DNA of 13,808 nucleotides. Origin: CAYPUT01 sp046541715 (GTDB lineage: Bacteria; Spirochaetota; Spirochaetia; DSM-27196; PWMO01). The notes beneath the pieces are model-generated. The model did not search any database. It was not told the origin of the DNA and worked only from the letters and a program-made list of their open reading frames with translations. Where the stretch lies: assembly GCA_046541715.1 (NCBI GenBank), contig JBKHCS010000077.1:1-13808 (forward strand), read 5' to 3'. A program made the translations under genes and the position numbers. This document shows, piece after piece, positions 1 through 10,482 of the stretch; position 1 is the first letter of the stretch; each line of letters starts with the position of its first letter.

Positions 1-2055
1 TCCGCGGCGATGTTCGGCTTTCAACAGATCTCCGACTTTGCGCATCACATCGAGAACATGCTCGAATACGTCCGGGACGGGCGTATTCCGGTCTCCCAGA
101 CCGTCATCGACCTGACCCTGAAATCCCGGGATCACATTCGGCTGCTCTTGGAGGCCGGGGACGAAGTACCGCCGGACGTGCGGGCGGAGTCTCAGACCCT
201 CATCGACAAGTTCAAGATCCACGTCGACGCCGAGCTCGGCAAGGGGAAGCCAAAGGGGGACCCGATACCCGGGGAAGCACCCGGAGATCTATCCAATATC
301 GGCGGCTCCGAAGGCTCCGGCGGCTCCGGCGGCACTCCCGGAGGAAGCGATACCGGGGGTTCCCAGGACCTCGCCGCCGAGGCCGGCCACTACGTTACCT
401 ACCGGATCCGTTTTAAGCCGCCGGAGAACATCTATCTGACCGGGACCAACCCGCTCCTCCTTCTCGAGGAGCTAAAGGGCATGGGAGAGTACACCTGCGT
501 GCCGGCGGTCGACCGCGTTCCTCCGTTGTCCGAGTTGAATCCCGAATCGTGCCTCGTTCACTGGGACATAATTCTCTCAACCCAACAGTCGCAGCAGGCC
601 GTCCGGGATGTCTTTATCTTTGTCGAGGACATCGCCGAGATAGAGATTGTCCCGATCGACGACTTGACCGAGCTCGACGGGGGGCCCTACAAGCGCTTGG
701 GGCAGATTCTGGAAGAACGGGGAGCCCTCGACAGCAACACGCTCAACACGACGGTTCGAAAGCAGAAACGCCTCGGGCAGATGCTCGTCGAAGAAGGCCT
801 TCCGGAACACGAGGTGGAAGCGGCTCTCCGGGAGCAGGAGCACGTCAAACGGTCCCGGGAACGGGCCCAGCAGGAGCTTTCCTCTTCGAGCATACGGGTC
901 GAATCGAGTAAGCTCGATCACCTGGTGGATCTGGTGGGGGAGGTTGTGACGCTTCAGGCGCGCCTCTCCCAGACCGCCATCGACGCGGAGATTCCCCAGC
1001 TTACGGCCGTTGCAGAGACATTCGAGCGCCTGACCGACGAGCTCCGGGACAGCACCATGAGTATTCGAATGCTGCCGATCGGCACGACCTTTTCGAAGTT
1101 CCGGCGGCTGGTCCGGGATCTCTCCCAGGACCTCGGCAAACAGATCGAATTGCGAACCGAGGGAGGGGAAACCGAGCTGGACAAGACGGTTATCGAGCGG
1201 TTGAGCGATCCATTGGTCCACCTTATCCGGAACTCGATCGACCATGGGATCGAGACACCAACCGCCCGGGAGGCTGCGGGAAAGCCGCGGAGCGGTGTTG
1301 TTCTTCTAAAGGCGGAACATTCCGGAGCCTCGGTTGTCATTACCATACAGGACGATGGAAAAGGGCTGAACAAAGAGTCGATTTTCCGGAAAGCCGTCGA
1401 CAAGGGATTGGTAACCCCGGGGACGGAGCTGACCGACGAAGACGTCTACCAGCTTATCTTCGCGCCGGGTTTTTCCACGGCCGAAAATGTCACCCAGGTT
1501 TCCGGACGGGGGGTCGGGATGGACGTCGTCCGGAAGGAGATCGATTCCCTCGGGGGGACGGTCACCGTCAAGAGCGAGACGGGAAGGGGGACCACCCTCA
1601 CCCTCGCTATCCCGCTTACCCTGGCGATAATAGACGGCCTTTTGGTTCGGGTCGGGGAGGAACACTTCGTATTCCCCCTCGGAAGCGTCTCCGAATGCCT
1701 CGAGCTGACAACCGAATCTCGGGACAAGCAGAACGGGCAACGGATTCTGAACAACCGGGGGGAGGTTCTCCCCTTTGTTCGGCTTCGGGAGCTCTTTGTA
1801 ATGGACAACGAGCTTCCGCCGATCGAGCAGATCGTCGTGGTGGAGTCGCCGTCAGGCAAGATCGGCTTTGTCGTCGACCAGGTGATCGGCGACTTTCAGA
1901 CGGTCATCAAGAATCTCGGGAAGCTCTATCGAGACCTCGAGGGAATATCCGGGGCAACCATACTCGGCGACGGTTCCGTCGCCCTTATTCTTGACGTTAC
2001 GCGGCTAACCTCGATGTCCCAGGTCGAGGAAGTCGTCGCGGCGAAAGGAGCTTGA
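1..2055 (+). CDS. cheA: Chemotaxis histidine kinase CheA, 5' truncated by window edge
   Basis: CheA is the cytoplasmic kinase that takes signals from chemoreceptors and phosphorylates CheY and CheB. The frame is open from base 1 and the first residues (SAAMFGF) are the part of a P1/HPt domain that directly follows the H-x-x-K-G motif, so the gene begins upstream. The Met at base 10 is internal. In residues counted from that Met, the rest of the HPt runs to about 60 and a Gly/Ser linker covers 98-117. A P2-like domain (YRIRF...IYLTGTNPLLLLEEL) covers about 128-216, two short LGQxLxExG helical repeats lie at 227-275, and P3 dimerisation is about 293-360. P4 ATPase has the N box HLIRNSIDHGIE at 404-415, G1 DDGKG at 448-452 and G2 SGRGVGMDVV at 498-507. 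P5, the CheW-like domain, is about 535-670. cheR starts one base after the stop. The protein is complete at its C terminus and otherwise normal. Confidence 0.97.
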   Translation, partial: SAAMFGFQQISDFAHHIENMLEYVRDGRIPVSQTVIDLTLKSRDHIRLLLEAGDEVPPDVRAESQTLIDKFKIHVDAELGKGKPKGDPIPGEAPGDLSNIGGSEGSGGSGGTPGGSDTGGSQDLAAEAGHYVTYRIRFKPPENIYLTGTNPLLLLEELKGMGEYTCVPAVDRVPPLSELNPESCLVHWDIILSTQQSQQAVRDVFIFVEDIAEIEIVPIDDLTELDGGPYKRLGQILEERGALDSNTLNTTVRKQKRLGQMLVEEGLPEHEVEAALREQEHVKRSRERAQQELSSSSIRVESSKLDHLVDLVGEVVTLQARLSQTAIDAEIPQLTAVAETFERLTDELRDSTMSIRMLPIGTTFSKFRRLVRDLSQDLGKQIELRTEGGETELDKTVIERLSDPLVHLIRNSIDHGIETPTAREAAGKPRSGVVLLKAEHSGASVVITIQDDGKGLNKESIFRKAVDKGLVTPGTELTDEDVYQLIFAPGFSTAENVTQVSGRGVGMDVVRKEIDSLGGTVTVKSETGRGTTLTLAIPLTLAIIDGLLVRVGEEHFVFPLGSVSECLELTTESRDKQNGQRILNNRGEVLPFVRLRELFVMDNELPPIEQIVVVESPSGKIGFVVDQVIGDFQTVIKNLGKLYRDLEGISGATILGDGSVALILDVTRLTSMSQVEEVVAAKGA

Positions 2056-2056
2056 G

Positions 2057-2989
2057 GTGGAAGGATTTGCTCTCGGGACCCAAAGTAAAACCCTCGGTTC
2101 CAAGAAGGAAAAAGAAGACGCCGGCGAGGAGAAGTCCTCCTTCCCCAACCTTCGGACCACGCCCCTCACCGACGCCCAGTTCAAGCGCCTCGGCCACTAC
2201 ATAGAGTCGGAATTGGGAATCCGCATGCCTCCGGCCAAGCGCGTAATGCTCGAGTCTCGGCTCCAGAAACGGATCCGCGCCTTGGGCCTCGGCGGTTTCG
2301 AGGAATATCTCGAGTTCGTCTTTCAGGAGGAGCAGGCCGACGGCGAGCTTCTCCACATGATCGACGCAGTTACCACGAACAAGACAGACTTCTTTCGAGA
2401 GGCCGACCACTTCGACTACCTTCTCGGCACCTTGCTTCCGGAACGGTACGCCGACGGCTGGGGGAAGGGAAGACCGTTCCGGGTCTGGTCCTCCGCAAGC
2501 TCGACCGGAGAAGAGCCCTACACTCTGGCGATTACCCTCGAAGAGTTTGCCGCGCAACACCGGGACTTCGAGTATAAGATTCTCGGGACCGATATTTCGA
2601 CCGCAGCCCTCGATCGGGGCCGAAAGGCCACCTACACCGAAGAGCGGGTGGCGCCGGTACCGAGCGCTTACCTCAAGAAGTATTTTCTCCGGAGCAAAGA
2701 CAAAGAGAGCAAGCTGGTCCGGGTTAAGCCGGTACTGCGGTCGAAGGTAATCTTCCATCGTCTCAACCTGATGGCCGGAGACTTCGGCATCCAGGATCGC
2801 TTCGAAGTGATCTTCTGCCGGAACGTCATTATCTATTTCGACCGGCCGACCCAGGGCATACTCTTAAGAAAGCTCTACGACTACCTTCGTCCCGGGGGCT
2901 ATCTCTTCCTCGGCCATTCCGAGACCCTCGCGGGTATGGGGCTCCCCCTGATTTCCATCGCGCCGACCATCTATCGACGACCGGAGTAG
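2057..2989 (+). CDS. cheR: Chemoreceptor glutamate methyltransferase CheR
   Basis: CheR transfers methyl groups from S-adenosylmethionine to receptor glutamates for adaptation, opposing CheB. The 310-residue product shows the N-terminal helical domain (about 38-115, ending in the family motif TTNKTDFFRE at 106-115). The SAM-binding domain follows, with VWSSASSTGEEPYTLA at 143-158, LGTDIS at 176-181, FCRNVIIYFD at 253-262 and GYLFLGHSE at 281-289. A charged, probably disordered extension of about 35 residues (KKEKEDAGEEK) precedes the domain. The start is a GTG one base after the cheA stop. It is supported by an AAAGGAG ribosome site at 2044-2050, six bases upstream and inside the end of cheA, which suggests translational coupling. 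Family assignment is secure. The role of the extension is unknown. Confidence 0.96.
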   Translation: MEGFALGTQSKTLGSKKEKEDAGEEKSSFPNLRTTPLTDAQFKRLGHYIESELGIRMPPAKRVMLESRLQKRIRALGLGGFEEYLEFVFQEEQADGELLHMIDAVTTNKTDFFREADHFDYLLGTLLPERYADGWGKGRPFRVWSSASSTGEEPYTLAITLEEFAAQHRDFEYKILGTDISTAALDRGRKATYTEERVAPVPSAYLKKYFLRSKDKESKLVRVKPVLRSKVIFHRLNLMAGDFGIQDRFEVIFCRNVIIYFDRPTQGILLRKLYDYLRPGGYLFLGHSETLAGMGLPLISIAPTIYRRPE

Positions 2990-2995
2990 AAGCAC

Positions 2996-4075
2996 ATGGA
3001 CAAAGCAATCAAGGTGATGATCGTCGACGACTCGGCCGTGGTCCGGGAGACCATGAAGGAGGTCCTAGAATCGGATCCGGCTATTAGCGTCGGAGCGACC
3101 GCCTCGGACCCGATAATCGCAGCAAAGAAGCTCCAGACCTTCGTTCCCGACGTCATTACCCTCGATATCGAGATGCCCCGGATGGACGGGCTGAGCTTTC
3201 TCAAGAAGCTGATGGCCCAACACCCGATTCCCGTGGTTATCTGCTCGTCCCAGGCGACTGCGGGATCCGGAAACGCCCTGAAGGCCCTAGAGTACGGAGC
3301 CATCGACATCGTCGAAAAGCCTAAGATGGGCACCAAACACTTTCTAGAAGAATCGAAGACCCGGATCTGCGACGTCGTTAAGGCGGCCTACGCGTCGAAG
3401 GTACGGCGCACTAGCCCGACGGTTCTTCCCCGGGAGGTCGAGCCGAAGCTCAGCGCCGACGTCATTCTCGCGAAGCCCGGGGGCCACCACGTTATCGAAA
3501 CCACCGAGCGCATTATCGTCGTCGGCGCGTCAACCGGCGGTACCGAGGCCCTCAGAGAGTTTCTCGAAGCGCTCCCGCTGGACACGCCGGGGGTCGTTAT
3601 CGTCCAGCATATGCCGGAGCACTTCACCGCGGCTTTCGCGAAGCGTCTCGACGGTATCTGCCGGGTTACCGTTAAGGAGGCGGCGGACAACGATACGGTT
3701 ATCCGGGGCCGGGCGCTCATTGCCCCGGGGAACAAACACTGCCTCTTGAAGCGAAGCGGTGCCCGGTACTACGTGGAGATCCGGGACGGCCCCCTCGTAA
3801 GCCGCCACCGGCCCTCGGTGGACGTCCTCTTCCGCTCGGCGGCCCGGTACGCCGGCAAGAACGCCATCGGTGTCATCATGACCGGAATGGGAGACGACGG
3901 GGCCCGGGGCATGGTCGAGCTAAAAGAGGCCGGGGCCTACAACGTGGCTCAGGACGAGGCGACCTGCATCGTCTACGGGATGCCCAACGAGGCCGCCAAA
4001 CGGGGAGCCGTCAACAAGATTCTGCCCCTCGGCGAGATCGCGGGACACGTGTTGAGGGCAGCCCAAAACGGGTGA
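2996..4075 (+). CDS. cheB: Chemotaxis response regulator / protein-glutamate methylesterase CheB
   Basis: CheB removes methyl groups from chemoreceptors (and can deamidate glutamines) when CheA phosphorylates its receiver. The receiver (1-125) has the acidic pair D11/D12, acceptor D57 in TLDIEMPRMDG, S84/S85 in the switch position and K108 in VEKP. A linker of about 45 residues leads to the methylesterase domain (about 171-356). Its catalytic triad is visible as S179 (GASTGG), H205 (VQHMP) and D301 (GMGDDGA). Their spacing, 26 and 96 residues, is the same as in the E. coli enzyme (S164, H190, D286). The ATG lies six bases after cheR, with CCGGAG at 2981-2986 overlapping the cheR stop as ribosome site. 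Full length at 359 residues, with every key residue present. Confidence 0.97.
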   Translation: MDKAIKVMIVDDSAVVRETMKEVLESDPAISVGATASDPIIAAKKLQTFVPDVITLDIEMPRMDGLSFLKKLMAQHPIPVVICSSQATAGSGNALKALEYGAIDIVEKPKMGTKHFLEESKTRICDVVKAAYASKVRRTSPTVLPREVEPKLSADVILAKPGGHHVIETTERIIVVGASTGGTEALREFLEALPLDTPGVVIVQHMPEHFTAAFAKRLDGICRVTVKEAADNDTVIRGRALIAPGNKHCLLKRSGARYYVEIRDGPLVSRHRPSVDVLFRSAARYAGKNAIGVIMTGMGDDGARGMVELKEAGAYNVAQDEATCIVYGMPNEAAKRGAVNKILPLGEIAGHVLRAAQNG

Positions 4076-4085
4076 GCCGGAGAGA

Positions 4086-6212
<2,127 letters not shown>

Positions 6213-6217
6213 CCATC

Positions 6218-6246
6218 TTGGAACGTATGGAGAAATCAGCTACACT
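6218..6246 (+). promoter_or_regulatory. Possible sigma70-type promoter before the CheY-like gene
   Basis: TTGGAA (6218-6223) and TACACT (6241-6246) are separated by 17 bases, each matching four of six consensus positions. They sit in the 54-bp gap between the first hybrid kinase and the CheY-like gene, the widest gap in the operon, and would give a leader of about 14 bases before the ATG at 6267. Matches of this quality occur by chance, so this is only a candidate. Confidence 0.3.
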
Positions 6247-6266
6247 TTCGAAGCGAAGGAGTTTGT

Positions 6267-6674
6267 ATGCGCTGTTTGATAGTCGAGGACGACTTTGGAA
6301 GCCGCCGGTTGCTCCAAGCGCTCCTCCGCGAGTACGGGTCCATCGACGTCGTCGTTGACGGCCAGGAGGCGATCGAAGCCTTTCGACTCGCCTGGGAAGA
6401 GAATAACCCGTACGACGTAGTCTTTCTCGACATTATGATGCCGAACGTAGACGGCCAGGAGGCGCTCCGGCGAATCCGCGCGACCGAAGGCGAAATTGGA
6501 GTTCCGGAACGGGATCAGGTCAAGGTTATTATGACCACCGCTCTCGGAGATCCGGAGAACGTCGTCGAAGCCTTCTACAAAGGTGGAGCCAACGGCTACG
6601 TGGTAAAGCCGATCGAACGGCAGGCACTTATATCGGAGCTGGAGAAGGTGGGACTGAAGCCCATATCGAAGTAG
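6267..6674 (+). CDS. Single-domain CheY-like response regulator
   Basis: A stand-alone receiver of 135 residues with no output domain. It has E7/D8/D9, acceptor D55 in FLDIMMPNVDG, T90/T91 in IMTTA and K114 in YVVKPI, so it should be phosphorylated normally. The long segment between the acceptor Asp and the MTTA strand (residues 65-88) and the C-terminal EKVGL are, from memory, usual for a subfamily of single-domain regulators in spirochaetes and deltaproteobacteria rather than classic motor-binding CheY. Partners could be CheA or either flanking hybrid kinase, and it could act at the flagellar switch or as a phosphate shuttle or sink. The start is well supported by AAGGAG at 6256-6261, five bases from the ATG. 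It may have its own promoter in the preceding gap. The receiver identity is secure. The name cheY is not assigned because the target cannot be read from sequence. Confidence 0.93.
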   Translation: MRCLIVEDDFGSRRLLQALLREYGSIDVVVDGQEAIEAFRLAWEENNPYDVVFLDIMMPNVDGQEALRRIRATEGEIGVPERDQVKVIMTTALGDPENVVEAFYKGGANGYVVKPIERQALISELEKVGLKPISK

Positions 6675-6696
6675 CGGCGCCGACGCGGCGGGGGAC

Positions 6697-8607
6697 ATGA
6701 CCAATAATCGCATTCTGGTAGTAGAGGACGAGCACATCGTTGCTCTCGACATTAAGATGCACCTCGAGAAGTACGGCTACGAGGTGCCGACTACCTGTCC
6801 CTCGGGAGAAGAAGCCCTCGAAAAGATCGAGCAAGTCGACCCGATCCTCGTGCTTATGGATATCAAGCTCCAGGGCGAGCTCGACGGCCTGCAGACCGCC
6901 GAAGTAATCCGGAGCCGGTATCACACCCCGGTTATTCTCTTAACCGCCTACGCGGACGAAGACACCATTCAACGGGCGAAGATTACCCAGCCCTTTGCTT
7001 ATATCATCAAGCCCTTCGAGGAGCGGGAGCTCCGGACGGCGATTGTCATTGCTCTCTACCGCCACGAGATGGAGCAGAAAGTCTCGGAGCGGGAGAAGCT
7101 CTTCTCGACGACCCTAAACAGCATCGCCGACGGCGTCGTGGTAACCGATTCCGACTCCGTTATCAACTTTGCAAACCCCGTCGCAACGGGCATGCTCGCC
7201 GGCGGTGCAAGGGGCTCCCTCGTGGGCTTCTCCCTCGACGACCTCGCTACCATCGAAGAACGGGAGCTTCAGACCCGGGAGGGGGAGCGGCGTACCCAGA
7301 CTTTCTTGTTGGTTCCCGATCAACCGGATCGGCCGGTGGAGCACACCGTGACCCCCCTCGTCGACGAGAACGGCCGTACAACCGGTTCCGTCTGGGTTAT
7401 ACGGGACGTCTCCCGGCGCCTCGAATCGGAGAAGGCTCTCGAGGAGTCGAACGCCCAGCTCCGTCAGGCGCAGAAGATGGAGGCCGTCGGCCGGCTGAGC
7501 GGAGGCATCGCCCACGACTTCAACAATCTTCTTACCGTGATCATGGGCTACTCAAAGTTGATCGGGCAGCAACTCTCGGACCTCCCGCCCTCCGTCGCCG
7601 AAGCGATCAAGAACGACGTGGACGGCATTCAGAAGGCGGCGCAGAAATCGGTCACTCTTACCCGGCAGCTGTTGGCGTTCAGCCGCCATCAGATTATGGA
7701 ACCCAAGGTCCTCGGTATTAACGGCGTAATTCAGGATGTGGAGAAGATGGTCAAACGCCTCCTTACCGAGCGTGTCCGGACCTATCTTTCTCTCCACGCC
7801 CGGCCGGACACCGTATTCGTCGACCAGGGGCAGATCGAGCAGGTAATCATGAACCTCGTGGTCAACGCCCGGGATGCGATGGCCGGGGGCGGGACCCTCC
7901 AGATCCGGACCCGAAATAGCTCCGTCGAGTCGTCGCGAGTCGTCGCCTCCGGCGATCTGCCGCCGGGAGACTACGTCGTTCTAGAGATCGAGGACACCGG
8001 CTCGGGTATCTCGCAGGAGAACCTCTCACGGATTTTCGAGCCCTTCTTTACGACCAAGGAGCGGGGAAGCGGTACGGGGCTCGGCCTCTCGACCGTGTAC
8101 GGTATTGTCAGGCAGACCCAGGGGCATATCGACGTGGAGAGTGTCCTCGACCAGGGGACCACCTTCCGTATCTTTCTTCCCCTTGTCTCCCAGAGCGCGT
8201 CGGTGGAGAAGGCGCCGGTTACCGACGACACGGACACCCGGGGCAACGAAACCATTCTTCTTGTCGAAGACGACGACCAAATTCGCTCGATGCTCTTGCG
8301 AATCCTCCGGGAGAAGGGGTATACCGTTCTTGAGTCGCGAAACGCCGGCGAGGGCCTCTTGATTAGCGAAGACCAAAACGAGAAGTTTGATCTTTTGGTC
8401 TCCGACGTTGTAATGCCCCACATGACCGGTGACCGGCTCGCAGAGCGGATACTCAGCCGGCGCCCCAAGGTAAAGATTCTTCTGATGTCCGGGTATCCGG
8501 AGAATTTCCCCGATACCGAGGAAATCTCGGAACAGGTCTGGTTTCTCCAGAAGCCGTTCCAGCCGGAGGATTTTCTCCTTCGCGTGCGCCGGATACTCGA
8601 TAATTAG
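6697..8607 (+). CDS. Soluble hybrid histidine kinase, REC-PAS-HisKA-HATPase-REC
   Basis: A 636-residue cytoplasmic sensor kinase without membrane segments. The N-terminal receiver (5-122) has E10/D11, acceptor D55, T83 and K105, and is clearly related to the N-terminal receiver of the kinase at 4086. A PAS sensor domain follows (about 132-240, NSIADGVVVTDSD at its start). The H box GGIAHDFNNLL with H273 is of the HPK4 type. ATP-binding motifs are N390 in NLVVNARDAM, DTGSG at 433-437, FEPFFTTK at 447-454 and GSGTGLGLS at 457-465. A C-terminal receiver (about 518-634) has E524/D525/D526, acceptor D570 in SDVVMP, S598 and K619. No ligand-binding residues can be assigned to the PAS domain. Only a weak GGGGGA ribosome site (6690-6695) lies very close to the ATG, so translation may be modest or coupled to the preceding gene, 22 bases away. 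The family call is certain. Signal and target are unknown. Confidence 0.95.
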   Translation: MTNNRILVVEDEHIVALDIKMHLEKYGYEVPTTCPSGEEALEKIEQVDPILVLMDIKLQGELDGLQTAEVIRSRYHTPVILLTAYADEDTIQRAKITQPFAYIIKPFEERELRTAIVIALYRHEMEQKVSEREKLFSTTLNSIADGVVVTDSDSVINFANPVATGMLAGGARGSLVGFSLDDLATIEERELQTREGERRTQTFLLVPDQPDRPVEHTVTPLVDENGRTTGSVWVIRDVSRRLESEKALEESNAQLRQAQKMEAVGRLSGGIAHDFNNLLTVIMGYSKLIGQQLSDLPPSVAEAIKNDVDGIQKAAQKSVTLTRQLLAFSRHQIMEPKVLGINGVIQDVEKMVKRLLTERVRTYLSLHARPDTVFVDQGQIEQVIMNLVVNARDAMAGGGTLQIRTRNSSVESSRVVASGDLPPGDYVVLEIEDTGSGISQENLSRIFEPFFTTKERGSGTGLGLSTVYGIVRQTQGHIDVESVLDQGTTFRIFLPLVSQSASVEKAPVTDDTDTRGNETILLVEDDDQIRSMLLRILREKGYTVLESRNAGEGLLISEDQNEKFDLLVSDVVMPHMTGDRLAERILSRRPKVKILLMSGYPENFPDTEEISEQVWFLQKPFQPEDFLLRVRRILDN

Positions 8608-8625
8608 GCAAGGCCGCCACCACAG

Positions 8626-10428
8626 ATGAAACAGAACAACATCCGCAACTTTTGCATTATCGCCCACATAGATCACGGCAAGTCGACCCTCGCCGACAGA
8701 CTTATCGAGCGGGCGAAGATCGTCGAGGCTCGGGACTTCAAGGAGCAGCTCCTGGATTCGATGGATATCGAGAGGGAGCGGGGCATATCGATCAAGTCCC
8801 ACGCCGTCACCATTTCCCACACCGGCCCCGACGGCGCGGAGTACGAGCTCAACCTCGTCGACACACCGGGGCACGTCGACTTCTCCTACGAGGTCTCCCG
8901 GGCCATTGCCTCGTGCGAAGGGGCGCTCTTGGTTGTGGACGCCGCCCAGGGGGTCGAAGCCCAGACGCTTTCGAACTACTACATGGCCCTCGAACATAAC
9001 CTCGAGGTTATCCCGGTCATCAACAAGATCGATCTCCCGAGCGCCCAGGTGGACGTCGTCAAGCACGAGATCGAAAAGGACCTAGGGCTCGATCCGTCGA
9101 CCGCCATCGAAATTTCCGCGAAGCTCGGGAAGGGAATCGACGAGCTCCTCGAGGCCATCGTCATCTTAGTTCCCCCTCCGGGAGGGAATGCCGACAATCC
9201 CCTCAAAGCCCGCATCTTCGATTCCCACTACGATCCCTACCGGGGGGTCGTCGTCCACGTCCGGGTGGTAGACGGTTCCCTCCGAGCCGGCCGGACAATC
9301 CGGTTCATGTCGAACATGTCGGCCCACAAGCTCGAAGAGGTCGGTCGGTTCAAAATCCGCCTCGAGCCGACCAAGGTCCTCGGAACCGGAGAGGTCGGCT
9401 ATTTTATCGCGGGCATAAAGAACATCTCCGACGTCGGGGTCGGGGACACGGTTACCGACGACGAGCGGCCGGCGCCGGCCTCCCTCGGAGGCTTTCAGGA
9501 AGTCAAGCCGGTCGTCTTCTCGTCGATCTTCCCGAACGACGCGAACGACTACGAGGAGCTCACGAGGGCCATGGAGAAGTTGAAGCTCAACGACGCGGCC
9601 CTGATCTACGAGAAGGACTCCTCCGCGGCCCTCGGCTTCGGCTTCCGATGTGGATTTCTCGGGCTTCTCCACCTCGAGGTCGTCCAGGAACGCCTCGAGC
9701 GGGAGTGGGATCTCGGGATCGTTCTGACGGCTCCCTCGGTCCAATATCGAATCGTGCGGCAGGACGGAACCAAGCAGACCATCGAAAACCCCCTGGAGTA
9801 CCCAAACCCCGGGGAGGTCGCCGAGTCCTACGAGCCGTATATCCGGGCCACGATTATTACGCCGGACGAATACCTCGGCAACGTTATTACTCTCTGTCTC
9901 GAGAAACGGGGTACCCAGGAGGATCTCCGGTACCTCGACGAGAAGCGGGTGGAGGTTGTCTTCGACATGCCCTTGGCGGAGGTGCTCTTCGACTTTTACG
10001 ATCGGCTCAAGTCGCTCAGCAGAGGCTACGCCTCCTTCGATTACGACGTAACAGAATACAAAGCGGTCGACCTGGTTCGTCTCGACATCCTGGTCAACGG
10101 AAAACCGGTCGACGCCCTGAGCCAGTTGGTGTTTCGCGGGAACGCAGCCGGCCGGGCACGGCAGATCTGCAAGCGTCTTAGTAGCGAAATTCCAAAGCAT
10201 CAGTTCAAGATTCCGATCCAAGGGGCAATCAGCGGGAACATCATCGCTCGGGAGACCATCTCCGCGCTTCGCAAGGACGTCACAGCGAAGTGTTACGGCG
10301 GCGATATCTCCCGGAAGCGAAAGCTCCTAGAAAAGCAGAAGGAAGGAAAGAAGCGGATGCGTCTTGTCGGTAACGTCGAGGTGCCCCAGACCGCCTTCCT
10401 GAGCGTCCTGAAAGCCCACGAAGAGTAG
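8626..10428 (+). CDS. lepA: Elongation factor 4 (LepA), ribosome-associated GTPase
   Basis: LepA/EF4 is a translational GTPase related to EF-G that acts on stalled or initiating ribosomes. The 600-residue product is of usual length. G motifs are AHIDHGKST at 13-21 (G1), RERGISIKS at 50-58 (switch I, more often RERGITIK), DTPGH at 79-83 with catalytic H83, NKID at 133-136 and SAK at 164-166. The family-specific C-terminal region is intact (YGGDISRKRKLLEKQKEGKKR near 564-584). The ATG is 18 bases after the second hybrid kinase, with only a weak AAGG about 12 bases upstream. No promoter is evident in the gap, so it probably depends at least partly on read-through from the signalling genes. A hairpin follows the stop. 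The identity is certain. The chemotaxis neighbourhood looks incidental, since LepA is a housekeeping protein. Confidence 0.98.
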   Translation: MKQNNIRNFCIIAHIDHGKSTLADRLIERAKIVEARDFKEQLLDSMDIERERGISIKSHAVTISHTGPDGAEYELNLVDTPGHVDFSYEVSRAIASCEGALLVVDAAQGVEAQTLSNYYMALEHNLEVIPVINKIDLPSAQVDVVKHEIEKDLGLDPSTAIEISAKLGKGIDELLEAIVILVPPPGGNADNPLKARIFDSHYDPYRGVVVHVRVVDGSLRAGRTIRFMSNMSAHKLEEVGRFKIRLEPTKVLGTGEVGYFIAGIKNISDVGVGDTVTDDERPAPASLGGFQEVKPVVFSSIFPNDANDYEELTRAMEKLKLNDAALIYEKDSSAALGFGFRCGFLGLLHLEVVQERLEREWDLGIVLTAPSVQYRIVRQDGTKQTIENPLEYPNPGEVAESYEPYIRATIITPDEYLGNVITLCLEKRGTQEDLRYLDEKRVEVVFDMPLAEVLFDFYDRLKSLSRGYASFDYDVTEYKAVDLVRLDILVNGKPVDALSQLVFRGNAAGRARQICKRLSSEIPKHQFKIPIQGAISGNIIARETISALRKDVTAKCYGGDISRKRKLLEKQKEGKKRMRLVGNVEVPQTAFLSVLKAHEE

Positions 10429-10434
10429 AGGCGC

Positions 10435-10451
10435 GGCCGGCCAACCCGGCC
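10435..10451. terminator. GC-rich hairpin after lepA, possible terminator
   Basis: GGCCGG (10435-10440), loop CCAAC and CCGGCC (10446-10451) form a perfect 6-bp, all G-C stem seven bases after the lepA stop, between two convergent genes. There is no T run on either strand, so it is not a canonical intrinsic terminator. It could instead pause polymerase, protect the 3' end, or assist factor-dependent termination. The right arm overlaps the adjacent tandem repeat. Confidence 0.4.
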
Positions 10452-10482
10452 CTGATCTAGGCCCCCGGCCCTGATCTAGGCC
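10445..10482. repeat. Perfect 19-bp tandem duplication at convergent gene ends
   Basis: The 19-base unit CCCGGCCCTGATCTAGGCC occurs at 10445-10463 and again immediately at 10464-10482 with no mismatch. Each copy is itself an imperfect inverted repeat (GGCC...GGCC around GATCT). The second copy contains the TAG stop (10478-10476, - strand) and the last codons of the DUF115 gene. Since 19 is not a multiple of three, the TAG in the first copy is in another frame. It looks like a recent slippage duplication or a duplicated hairpin. Confidence 0.95.

Noticed and set aside
10..12. ATG at base 10 as the start of cheA
   Set aside because: The frame is open to base 1, and the residues before and after this Met are the middle of an HPt helix, so it is internal.
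1997..2758. Antisense open frame of 253 codons over cheR
   Set aside because: Covers the conserved methyltransferase motifs of cheR and has no family features of its own.
8026..9066. Long antisense open frame (346 codons) across the second kinase and lepA
   Set aside because: It lies opposite two strongly conserved genes, its protein shows no domain, and GC-rich coding strands commonly leave open antisense frames.
9166..10221. Long antisense open frame (351 codons) inside lepA
   Set aside because: lepA on the + strand is unmistakable with all GTPase motifs, and the antisense product has no recognisable motif.
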